The notes under the pieces: generated by a model
What the model saw: only the letters and a program-made list of their open reading frames with translations
Database searches by the model: none
What the model was told of the DNA's origin: nothing
Program-made: the position numbers and the translations under genes
From: an uncultured Prevotellaceae bacterium
GTDB lineage: Bacteria; Bacteroidota; Bacteroidia; Bacteroidales; Bacteroidaceae
NCBI GenBank assembly: GCA_946624335.1
Contig: CAMOSA010000116.1
Coordinates: 1-7,775 of the forward strand
Direction of reading: 5' to 3'
Length of the DNA: 7,775 nucleotides
Shown here: positions 1-5,408 of the stretch, one piece after another
Layout: each line of letters starts with the position of its first letter
How positions within the stretch are numbered: position 1 is the stretch's first letter

Positions 1-54
1 TGACAAGTGACGAATGACGAATCTAATGACGAATGACAAGTGACGAATGACGAA
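1..54. repeat. Seven-base tandem repeat (tgacgaa/tgacaag) inside iorA frame
   Basis: Heptads on the plus strand read tgacaag, tgacgaa, tgacgaa (1-21), a 5-bp break tctaa (22-26), tgacgaa (27-33), then tgacaag, tgacgaa, tgacgaa again (34-54). The 21-bp block at 1-21 is repeated exactly at 34-54. The array begins at or before the window edge, so its full length is unknown. On the minus strand the heptads contain no stop codon in any frame, so the iorA frame stays open. Confidence 0.9.
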
Positions 55-1064
55 TGGTCATTCACCAATGCATTGGCAACGCAGTCCGGTGTCAGTTCGC
101 CAGTCCGTGGCAGTTCGCCAGTGAGACGGCCGAGGATATTACGGCTCTCGGAGACGCCACGCACCTGTTCCTCGATGAATGGCTGTCCCTCTTCTACGAC
201 GATCACCTTCTCGCATCGTTCGAGCATCTCTCGCACCAGACGCTTGGGAAGGGGATATTGTGATATCTTGAGGACGGGGACGTCCTCTGAGAGCTGTGGC
301 ATTACTTCCATGACATAGTTGAATGCGATGCCGCTTGCAATGACGCCTAAGGGATAGACGCCCGCTGTGGCTGGCAGCGTAAGCTGGTTGTAGGCTGACA
401 CGGCGGCGTCCTCTTCCAGCTGTTCCTGCTGCTTGGTCACCACGTCATTGCGGCGACGGGCATTGGCCGGCAGCAGCACCCAGTTAGACGATACCGAGTT
501 GTAGTTCAATGCGTTCTCCTCGCGTGCTTCATCCTTGACTACAACGACGGCACGTGAGTGAGCCATGCGGGTGGTGACACGCATCAGCACGGGCAGGCAC
601 TGCTGTTCCGAGTAGTCGAAGGCAGTAGCCATCATGTCATAAGCCTCCTGCTGGTTGGATGGCTCGAAGGTGGGGATCATGGCAAACTTGCCATAGAAAC
701 GGCTGTCCTGCTCGTCCTGGCTGGAGTGCATGGAAGGGTCGTCGGCCACCAGCACCACGACGCCGCCGTTGACCCCTGTCATGGCGCTGTTGACGAAGGG
801 GTCGGCGCAGACATTCAGGCCGACGTGCTTCATGCACACCAGCGACCGTTTACCCATAAAGGACATACCGAGTGCCGCTTCCATAGCCGTCTTCTCGTTC
901 GTGCACCAACGGCTGTGCAGTCCTCGTTCACGAGCGATGTCGTTGCCTTGAATGAACTCCGTAATCTCCGTCGAGGGCGTCCCAGGGTAAGCATATACTC
1001 CGGAGAGGCCCGCATGAATGGCTCCTAAGGCAATAGCCTCGTCGCCCAGTAGTAACTTCTTCAT
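1..1064 (-). CDS. iorA: Indolepyruvate:ferredoxin oxidoreductase alpha subunit, N-terminal part (runs off left edge)
   Basis: Reading the minus strand from the ATG at 1064 gives an uninterrupted frame to the window edge, about 354 codons. It begins MKKLLLGDEAIALGAIHAGL, followed by YPGTPSTEI (residues 26-34), the thiamine-diphosphate PYR-domain signature of 2-oxoacid oxidoreductases; E33 is the likely catalytic glutamate. NEKTAMEAALG (56-66), the VCMKHVGLN segment, and GRLTGELPRTGELTPD near residues 310-327 are all typical of IorA. In the family, IorA with IorB oxidatively decarboxylates aryl pyruvates made by aromatic aminotransferases to aryl-acyl-CoA, reducing ferredoxin in the cytoplasm. 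The C-terminal TPP-binding and 4Fe-4S domains would lie left of the window. The last ~18 codons read through a 7-bp tandem repeat, which is odd for this domain linker. I followed the frame at both ends and saw no frameshift. No clear Shine-Dalgarno precedes the ATG. The gene lies 91 bp downstream of the omega-amidase and is probably co-transcribed with it. Confidence 0.9.
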   Translation of the reverse strand, partial: MKKLLLGDEAIALGAIHAGLSGVYAYPGTPSTEITEFIQGNDIARERGLHSRWCTNEKTAMEAALGMSFMGKRSLVCMKHVGLNVCADPFVNSAMTGVNGGVVVLVADDPSMHSSQDEQDSRFYGKFAMIPTFEPSNQQEAYDMMATAFDYSEQQCLPVLMRVTTRMAHSRAVVVVKDEAREENALNYNSVSSNWVLLPANARRRNDVVTKQQEQLEEDAAVSAYNQLTLPATAGVYPLGVIASGIAFNYVMEVMPQLSEDVPVLKISQYPLPKRLVREMLERCEKVIVVEEGQPFIEEQVRGVSESRNILGRLTGELPRTGELTPDCVANALVNDHSSFVTCHSSLDSSFVTC

Positions 1065-1078
1065 ATAATTATCAATTT

Positions 1079-1155
1079 CTATTATCTATTATGAATTATA
1101 TTTTATCCATTATCAATTATCAATTATCCATTATCAATTATCAATTATTCATTCA
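1079..1155. repeat. Eleven-unit heptad array (consensus nnattat) between omega-amidase gene and iorA
   Basis: From 1079 the sequence divides without slippage into heptads: ctattat, ctattat, gaattat, attttat, ccattat, caattat, caattat, ccattat, caattat, caattat, tcattca. The central part (1107-1148) is an exact 21-bp A-B-B block present twice. It fills almost all of the 91-bp gap between the two minus-strand genes. It is AT-rich and carries stops on the coding strand. No hairpin terminator is evident here, which fits read-through from the omega-amidase gene into iorA. Confidence 0.9.
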
Positions 1156-1902
1156 TCAGTCCCTGTCCTTCAGCACGGGGAACTTGCTGCGGAAGGCGTT
1201 GAGCGCCGTGATGTCGAGCTCGGCTGTCGCCACAGCTTCCTCGTCCCTCGGGCACATGGCCATATCTCGGCCGTATGCATCTATGATCCTCGATGCTCCG
1301 CAGTAATGACAGTGAGGATCGTCGCCGACACGGTTAACGCCGACGACGTAGCATTGGTTCTCGATGGCGCGTGCCCTCAGCAGCGTTGTCCACGCCTCGA
1401 TACGCGCTGCCGGCCAGCTGGCGACGTAGATCGCACAGTCATAATCCTCATGGTTGCGGCTCCACGTCGGGAACCGCAGGTCGTAGCAAACCATGAGCAG
1501 TATGCGCACTCCTCGCCATTCAACGACGACACGCTGCTGGCCTGCATCGTAGTTGAGATGCTCACCGCCATAGGTGAACAGGTGATGCTTGTCATAGGCC
1601 GCTACGGCTCCGTCGGGATAGACGAAATAGAGCCGGTTCTTGAACGACGTCGCTCCGACAGCCACGGAACCGGCCACGGCACAGTCGTGCTGTCGTGCCA
1701 TCTGTCGCATCCACTGCAGCACGGTGCCGCCGTCCTCTGGCTCGGCCACGTCAGCAGGATTGGCGCCGAACCCCGTGGCGAACATCTCGGGCAAGACCAC
1801 CAGGTCGCATGGCGCTAAGCGCTGCATGACAGCGGCTGCCCGCCGCAGGTTTTCCTCCTTCGACGCCCACAGAATGTCGCGCTGCATGATGGTCACTTTC
1901 AT
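1156..1902 (-). CDS. Nitrilase-superfamily omega-amidase (YafV/Nit2-like)
   Basis: This 248-residue cytoplasmic enzyme of the carbon-nitrogen hydrolase superfamily has the three catalytic motifs in order. They are VVLPEMF with E39, YDKHHLF with K105, and VCYDLRFP with nucleophile C139; a second family glutamate is E114 in GGEH. Length and motifs match the YafV/Nit2 omega-amidase branch (about 250-280 residues), which hydrolyses 2-oxoglutaramate and 2-oxosuccinamate, products of glutamine and asparagine transaminases, to 2-oxoacids and ammonia. The GGEH and RFPTWSRN segments favour this branch over aliphatic nitrilases or NAD synthetase domains. The start gives a family-typical first strand, MKVTIMQRDILW. 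A -7-like box lies about 45 bp upstream. iorA follows on the same strand, so both genes plausibly serve metabolism of transamination products. The exact substrate is inferred from family membership. Confidence 0.88.
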   Translation of the reverse strand: MKVTIMQRDILWASKEENLRRAAAVMQRLAPCDLVVLPEMFATGFGANPADVAEPEDGGTVLQWMRQMARQHDCAVAGSVAVGATSFKNRLYFVYPDGAVAAYDKHHLFTYGGEHLNYDAGQQRVVVEWRGVRILLMVCYDLRFPTWSRNHEDYDCAIYVASWPAARIEAWTTLLRARAIENQCYVVGVNRVGDDPHCHYCGASRIIDAYGRDMAMCPRDEEAVATAELDITALNAFRSKFPVLKDRD

Positions 1903-1946
1903 CGTCTAAATATGATTATAGGTGTATGTACTTACCAAATTGTCGG

Positions 1947-1954
1947 CAAATGTA
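1947..1954 (-). promoter_or_regulatory. Bacteroidetes-type -7 box for omega-amidase/iorA
   Basis: The minus strand reads TACATTTG, matching the Bacteroidetes sigma-ABfr -7 consensus TAnnTTTG. A CTTG lies 22 bp upstream, slightly farther than the usual 19-21 bp for the -33 element. Transcription would start near 1940, giving a leader of under 40 nt before the ATG at 1902. The surrounding 139-bp gap is AT-rich, unlike the flanking genes. Confidence 0.5.
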
Positions 1955-2041
1955 CGCAATATTTTGCAAATCATCGCAAGAAAAGGACAGAAAGCTATCA
2001 TTTCGCTTGCATTTTATCTTTTTCGGCGAGGGAAATATAAG

Positions 2042-2794
2042 CTAACGCTCGTTACGCTCCTCCTCTTTGATACGCCTGATGCGTTGTGTCGTTCGGTCGC
2101 TCCACGACTGCCAATAGGTCAGCAGCTCTTCGCGGATCAAGTTGATGTCGTGATCGGAGAACGTCATGCGTAGGCTTTCGACGTAGTCGTAGACCGTCGT
2201 GTTGACACCTACGATGCGTTCCTGCAGCTGCGGCGAATGGTATATCCACCGGCTCAGGGTGTCCAGATGTCGGTCTATGCCTTCCTGCCGTATGCGTCGA
2301 TCTATGGCGCGCCGCCCCTGCTGAATGGCCCTCATCACCTCCGCCGTGATGGCTGGTTCATCATCGTCGCTATGTCCTGCGGCTGCCGGCTGTCGTGTCG
2401 CCGCGGTCGTCTGCCGCGCAACCACCGTCGCCATGCGTGCCGCCTCCGCCTCACGCAGACGGTTCAGCGAGTCGCCCCGTCGCTGTTCCTGCTTCACCTG
2501 TTGTGTCAACACTTCCACCATCAGTTCCATATCCCTCAGCGCATGCTCCAGCGAGTCGATCATCTTCTCCGTAGCACCTCGCTGCACGACGACGACCATG
2601 CGCGACTGATCAGGCAGAACGATGCTGTCCGACGACAAGGGCGTGAAACCGGAGGCTGTAGGTGAAGGGTTAGCATCGTCATCTTCAACGTCTTTCGTAG
2701 AACCGTAACATCCCCTGAGCAGGAGAGCCTCCCCTGCCATAAGCAGCGCCAAGAGGGCTGCCAGCGAGAGCAAAAAACGGTTCCGTTTCCTCAT
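2042..2794 (-). CDS. Hypothetical membrane-anchored coiled-coil protein
   Basis: I do not recognise a family for this 250-residue protein. It starts MRKRNRFLLSLAALLALLMA, a basic stretch followed by one hydrophobic segment (about residues 7-26) that would act as signal anchor or signal peptide. C29 sits in LLLRGC, a poor lipobox because of the arginine at -2, so lipoprotein processing is doubtful. After a low-complexity acidic/Ser-Pro linker (about 33-55), residues near 75-125 are rich in Glu, Gln, Arg and Leu and look like a coiled coil. The C-terminal ~90 residues are mostly charged and helical (for example IQQGRRAIDRRIRQEGIDRH) and end KEEERNER. It is likely to face the periplasm. It is divergent from the LRR gene and shares a mirrored promoter region with it. 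The downstream 139 bp before the omega-amidase gene contain that gene's own promoter, so this is probably monocistronic. Confidence 0.72.
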   Translation of the reverse strand: MRKRNRFLLSLAALLALLMAGEALLLRGCYGSTKDVEDDDANPSPTASGFTPLSSDSIVLPDQSRMVVVVQRGATEKMIDSLEHALRDMELMVEVLTQQVKQEQRRGDSLNRLREAEAARMATVVARQTTAATRQPAAAGHSDDDEPAITAEVMRAIQQGRRAIDRRIRQEGIDRHLDTLSRWIYHSPQLQERIVGVNTTVYDYVESLRMTFSDHDINLIREELLTYWQSWSDRTTQRIRRIKEEERNER

Positions 2795-2825
2795 AACCGA
2801 CCCGAGTCAAGCATCATTCTTGGCG

Positions 2826-2833
2826 CAAAGATA
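2826..2833 (-). promoter_or_regulatory. -7 box (TATCTTTG) for the coiled-coil protein gene
   Basis: The minus strand reads TATCTTTG, a match to TAnnTTTG. The predicted transcription start is near 2819, about 25 nt before the ATG at 2794. No convincing -33 TTTG is seen at the expected distance. The box is one arm of the 19-bp inverted repeat shared with the rightward promoter. Confidence 0.55.
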
Positions 2834-2840
2834 TAAAAAA

Positions 2841-2888
2841 GTTGAGAGTTGAGCGGTGAAAGTTGAAAGTTTTTGTGGAAAGTTGATT
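2841..2888. repeat. Degenerate heptad repeat (gttgaaa-like) between divergent promoters
   Basis: Units are gttgaga, gttgagc, ggtgaaa, gttgaaa (2841-2868), then a 6-bp gttttt, then gtggaaa and gttgatt (2875-2888). The period is seven, with more divergence than in the two arrays to the left. It overlaps the last 4 bp of the left inverted-repeat arm and fills most of the spacer. Confidence 0.7.
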
Positions 2889-2918
2889 GTTTTTTGTACA
2901 GCCTATTCGACTTTTTTA

Positions 2919-2926
2919 TATCTTTG
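2919..2926 (+). promoter_or_regulatory. -7 box (TATCTTTG) for the LRR protein gene
   Basis: TATCTTTG matches TAnnTTTG. A TTTG at 2893-2896 lies 22 bp upstream as a possible -33 element. Only 7 bp separate the box from the ATG at 2934, so transcription would begin at or within a base or two of the start codon. Confidence 0.55.
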
Positions 2927-2933
2927 CCGCAGA

Positions 2934-3740
2934 ATGAGGCGTAGAATCATCTTTCTCATGCTCGCATGGTGCTCCGTTCAATGGCTATCAGCCCACGTGG
3001 AGACCATCGCCTTCGCCGACACCACGGCGAAGCGCATCTGCGTCGAGCGTTGGGACAGCGACGGCGACGGCGAGCTGAGCTACGAGGAAGCGTCTACGGT
3101 GACGGACCTCGGCAACACCTTCTGTCTGCGCCTGCTCAAGAGTCCCGCTACGCTCGACGAGCTGCAGTATTTCACGTCACTGAAGGAAGTCTGTTCTCGT
3201 GCTTTCAGCGACTGCTACCACCTCCGCCAACTCATGCTTCCGTCGTCTGTGATGGCCATCCGCGACCGTGCCTTCTGGTCGTGTGTCGCCTTGGAACACA
3301 TACAGATCCCTACGTCGACGCAGCGCTTGGGACACAGCTGCTTTTTCCGTTGCACCAGCCTCCAAGAGATCACCGTGCCGCCGTCTGTGCGCGACTCCAT
3401 CCCCTACCAAGCTTTCGCCTATTGCTCAGAGCTCCAGACGGCGACCATCGAGGCCAATGTGCGCATCATCGGCGAGGCCGCTTTCATCAACTGTTCACGG
3501 CTGATGACCGCTACCCTTCCCTACACGACGACACGCCTCTGCAGCCGAGCCTTTTCCGGCTGCCATGAGCTGCGTCAGGTGTTCTGCCGTGCCGTTACTC
3601 CTCCAGCCCTCGAGGACGATGTCTTCACCGATCGTGCCATGCAGAACGCCGTCCTCTTCGTGCCCGAGGAAGCCGTCGAAGCCTACCGTGAAGCGCCAGG
3701 CTGGAAAGCCTTCAGGCATATCGCCGCGCTCTTCGAATGA
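2934..3740 (+). CDS. Secreted BspA-like leucine-rich-repeat (LRR_5) protein
   Basis: This 268-residue protein begins with a likely Sec signal peptide, MRRRIIFLMLAWCSVQWLSA, cleaved after about A20. Residues 41-52 (DSDGDGELSYEE) fit an EF-hand calcium loop exactly, in the leader context (ICVERWDSDGDGELSYEEA...VTDLG...ELQYFTSL) seen in many Bacteroidales LRR_5 proteins. From about residue 72 to 230 there are consecutive LRR_5/TpLRR units of the form 'F-x-x-C-x-x-L-x-x-x-x-[IVL]-P-x-[ST]V', such as AFSDCYHLRQLMLPSSV and AFINCSRLMTATLPYTT. The C-terminal cap VLFVPEEAVEAYREAPGWKAF is the usual BspA-type end. Such proteins are surface or secreted and are often implicated in adhesion. I rejected an in-frame ATG at 2856 because it lies upstream of the promoter box and would bury the signal peptide. 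At this length it is a short family member. Confidence 0.88.
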   Translation: MRRRIIFLMLAWCSVQWLSAHVETIAFADTTAKRICVERWDSDGDGELSYEEASTVTDLGNTFCLRLLKSPATLDELQYFTSLKEVCSRAFSDCYHLRQLMLPSSVMAIRDRAFWSCVALEHIQIPTSTQRLGHSCFFRCTSLQEITVPPSVRDSIPYQAFAYCSELQTATIEANVRIIGEAAFINCSRLMTATLPYTTTRLCSRAFSGCHELRQVFCRAVTPPALEDDVFTDRAMQNAVLFVPEEAVEAYREAPGWKAFRHIAALFE

Positions 3741-3755
3741 TTTTCGCAAAAACAG

Positions 3756-3787
3756 AAGGAGTTAAGGATTCCTAACTCCTTAACTCC
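3756..3787. terminator. Hairpin terminator between convergent genes
   Basis: ggagttaagga (3758-3768) pairs perfectly with tccttaactcc (3777-3787) around an 8-nt loop. Because taactcc occurs twice, an alternative 9-bp stem (3756-3764 with 3773-3781) is also possible. On the minus strand the stem is followed by TTCTGTTTTTG, a short U-tract, so it best serves the DUF389 gene. On the plus strand there is no U-run after the stem, so termination of the LRR gene is less certain. Confidence 0.65.
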
Positions 3788-3805
3788 AAACAGCTATTAG
3801 AAGCG

Positions 3806-5137
3806 TCACTGGACGATGACGCGAAGGCTATCGACCTTCGATCGAGCCTGCAGCCATTCTGCCAGCTGGCTCTGCTGCTGTGGCGACATCTGATGCCTTT
3901 CCTTGACATCGACGATGGCCACGACAATCGGCGTAGCCACGGCGGTGTCGGTGCGTTGTTCTACGGTCCTGGCCAGCGCGAAGTTCGTGATGTCGGGATA
4001 GAGTACGCGCATCTCCGGCTGCAGCTCTTCGGCAAGTCGTTCGAGGCTCTCGTATCTGTCGAGTGCTATTTCTAGGTCACGTATCTGCTGGCTCTGCTGC
4101 AAGGCGGTATGCTTGTAGTCGCTCCTCGTCGTCTCCAGCTGCCCCACCAGCTGCATCAAGCTGTCGGACTGCGTGCCCTGTATGACAGAGAGGTGATATT
4201 CCCCGAGACGGTAGTCGGCCAGGTGCTGTTCGGCCAGTGCGATCTGTTCGTCGTCGACTTCGCGACCTATGACCGCCACTCGCAGCACCTTGGCGTCGCG
4301 GTCGACCTGCTGCGAGAGGATTTGTGTGCCGTTCCACGAGAGCTCTTGCTCGACGAAACGAGCGACGTCCTGATTGAACAAGCTCTTTCGTACAAGGTCA
4401 AAGGTCATTATGCCAGCTGGCACCATGGTCAGCACGACGATCCACATCAGCACACGCCGCGCCTTACGTCCCTGCTCCTTCGACACCTCCTGGTGCCAGT
4501 CGAAGCCCATCAGCCGTACGCCGAGGAAGGTTGCGGTGGCGATGAAGACCGTGTTGATGAAGAAGAGGTAGAACGCTCCGAGGAAGAACATCCACTGGCC
4601 GGTGGCCAGCCCATAGCCGGCTGTGCACAGCGGTGGCATCAGCGCCGTGGCGATGGCTACGCCGGGAATCACGTTGCCCTTGCCGCCCGTGGCGATGGCC
4701 ACGATGCCGGCGGCACCTCCGAAGAAGGCAATCATCACGTCGTAGAGTGTTGGCGCGGTACGTGCCAATAGCTCGCTCTGCGCCTCCTTGAAGGGCGAAA
4801 GCAGGAAATAGACGGTTGCCGTGACGACACTCACGAGCGTCGCTACCGCATAGTTCTTGGCCGACGTCTTCAGCAGGTCGAGGTCATTGATACCTACCGA
4901 CAAGCCCATGCCGACGATGGGTCCCATCAGCGGAGAGATCAGCATCGCTCCGATGATGACCGCCGTCGAGTTGACATTCAAACCCAGCGAGGCCGTGAAG
5001 ATGGCAAAGATGAGCACCCACAGGTTGGCGCCTCGGAAGGAGGCGTCAGCCCGTATGTTAGCTATCGTCTGCGCCTCGTCAACCTTATCCCTTCGCAGGT
5101 CAAAGTATCGACGCAGGGCGTCTTTCAGTCTGTCCAT
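3806..5137 (-). CDS. DUF389-family multi-pass membrane protein
   Basis: This is a 443-residue inner-membrane protein of the DUF389 hydrophobic family. Its signatures include NSTAVIIGAMLISPLMGPI (56-74) and NVIPGVAIATALMPPL (155-170). About seven hydrophobic segments are visible, near 38-54, 57-81, 95-114, 133-150, 156-177, 182-206 and 229-247. The rest forms a soluble C-terminal domain with a Gln/Glu/Leu-rich probable coiled coil (about 325-375) and a final alpha/beta-like segment. Function is unsettled for the family and no substrate can be inferred. A longer frame opens at 5269, but its first 44 residues are low-complexity Ser/Thr/Arg and overlap the small gene at 5166-5375. The ATG at 5137, giving MDRLKDALRRYFDLRRDKVDEAQTI as the first recognisable DUF389-type sequence, is preferred. 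It begins 28 bp after the small gene's stop and is probably co-transcribed with it. Function in the sialidase context is unknown. Confidence 0.85.
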   Translation of the reverse strand: MDRLKDALRRYFDLRRDKVDEAQTIANIRADASFRGANLWVLIFAIFTASLGLNVNSTAVIIGAMLISPLMGPIVGMGLSVGINDLDLLKTSAKNYAVATLVSVVTATVYFLLSPFKEAQSELLARTAPTLYDVMIAFFGGAAGIVAIATGGKGNVIPGVAIATALMPPLCTAGYGLATGQWMFFLGAFYLFFINTVFIATATFLGVRLMGFDWHQEVSKEQGRKARRVLMWIVVLTMVPAGIMTFDLVRKSLFNQDVARFVEQELSWNGTQILSQQVDRDAKVLRVAVIGREVDDEQIALAEQHLADYRLGEYHLSVIQGTQSDSLMQLVGQLETTRSDYKHTALQQSQQIRDLEIALDRYESLERLAEELQPEMRVLYPDITNFALARTVEQRTDTAVATPIVVAIVDVKERHQMSPQQQSQLAEWLQARSKVDSLRVIVQ

Positions 5138-5165
5138 AAGCGCAAAACTGTTGTCGATGCCCGTA

Positions 5166-5375
5166 CTATTTGTTCCAGTCGTCCTTCCAGACATCGTAGT
5201 TATCACGGCCCTTGTCATCCTTGACGAACCCGATGTCGGCGCTATCGGTGACTTTCTCTCCGCTGCCACCGATCTTCAGGGATTCAGCGAGCATCTGTTG
5301 ACCGACGATGGTGCAAGCAAACATAGATGGAGCAATATATTTCTTATTCATGACTTTGTTATTCAAGTTAAGCAT
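5166..5375 (-). CDS. Small Bacteroidales protein (KKYIAPSM...QQMLAESL type)
   Basis: This 69-residue protein has the pattern of an unnamed small-protein type that I recall as common in Bacteroidales: MNKKYIAPSM near the start, then QQMLAESL, a short Gly/Ser/charged variable part, and an acidic-aromatic end, NYDVWKDDWNK. No membrane segment or enzyme motif is visible and its role is unknown. The start at 5375 has AAGAGG eight bases upstream, a reasonable ribosome-binding sequence. The second ATG at 5351, giving 61 residues from MNKKYIAPSM, matches the recalled family start better and may be the true one. The gene sits 30 bp after the sialidase stop and 28 bp before the DUF389 start, all on the minus strand, so translation is probably from one polycistronic mRNA. 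The GG at 36-37 weakly resembles a leader-peptide cleavage site, but the other expected leader positions do not fit. Confidence 0.7.
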   Translation of the reverse strand: MLNLNNKVMNKKYIAPSMFACTIVGQQMLAESLKIGGSGEKVTDSADIGFVKDDKGRDNYDVWKDDWNK

Positions 5376-5384
5376 TAAGTTTAC

Positions 5385-5408
5385 CTCTTATTCTCTTATT
5401 CTCTTTTA
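5385..5408. repeat. Eight-base tandem repeat at sialidase stop / small-gene leader
   Basis: On the plus strand ctcttatt occurs twice (5385-5392, 5393-5400), followed by the partial copy ctctttta (5401-5408). On the coding strand this gives AAGAG-containing units after the sialidase TAA (5406-5408). The copy nearest the small gene becomes AAGAGG, which may serve as its ribosome-binding site. Confidence 0.65.

Larger units (their letters stand above)
2826..2926. repeat. 19-bp inverted repeat bracketing a divergent promoter region
   Basis: The left arm caaagatataaaaaagttg (2826-2844) is the reverse complement of the right arm cgacttttttatatctttg (2908-2926) with a single mismatch. The arms are separated by 63 bp, and each ends in a TATCTTTG -7 box directed outward, toward the coiled-coil gene on the left and the LRR gene on the right. 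Confidence 0.85.

Noticed and set aside
1..54. Possible CRISPR or attachment-site repeat
   Set aside because: Units are only seven bases with no unique spacers, and no cas or integrase genes are present; it is a simple tandem array.
558..1028. 156-codon plus-strand open frame opposite iorA
   Set aside because: The opposite strand encodes an unmistakable IorA sequence; this frame is His/Gly/Val-rich noise.
1306..1818. 170-codon plus-strand open frame opposite the omega-amidase gene
   Set aside because: It is a shadow of a gene with all catalytic motifs intact on the other strand and shows no family resemblance.
1922..2173. 83-codon plus-strand open frame starting in the omega-amidase promoter region
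   Set aside because: It starts in AT-rich regulatory sequence and runs antisense into the 3' end of the coiled-coil gene; no supporting motif.
2042..2794. Lipoprotein assignment for the coiled-coil protein via C29
   Set aside because: LLLRGC has arginine at -2 and the cysteine lies after a long hydrophobic segment; the lipobox is too poor to call.
2856..2933. In-frame N-terminal extension of the LRR protein from an ATG at 2856
   Set aside because: It begins inside the heptad repeat, lies upstream of the -7 box, and would place 26 extra residues before an otherwise good signal peptide.
4109..4771. 220-codon plus-strand open frame opposite DUF389
   Set aside because: It is antisense to a confident membrane protein gene, its product is His/Glu/Asp-rich without recognisable motifs, and it is explained by codon bias of the real gene.
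5166..5375. Small protein as a classical double-glycine bacteriocin precursor
   Set aside because: GG at 36-37 is present, but the hydrophobic/acidic leader positions do not fit the consensus and no peptidase-ABC transporter or modification gene is in the window.
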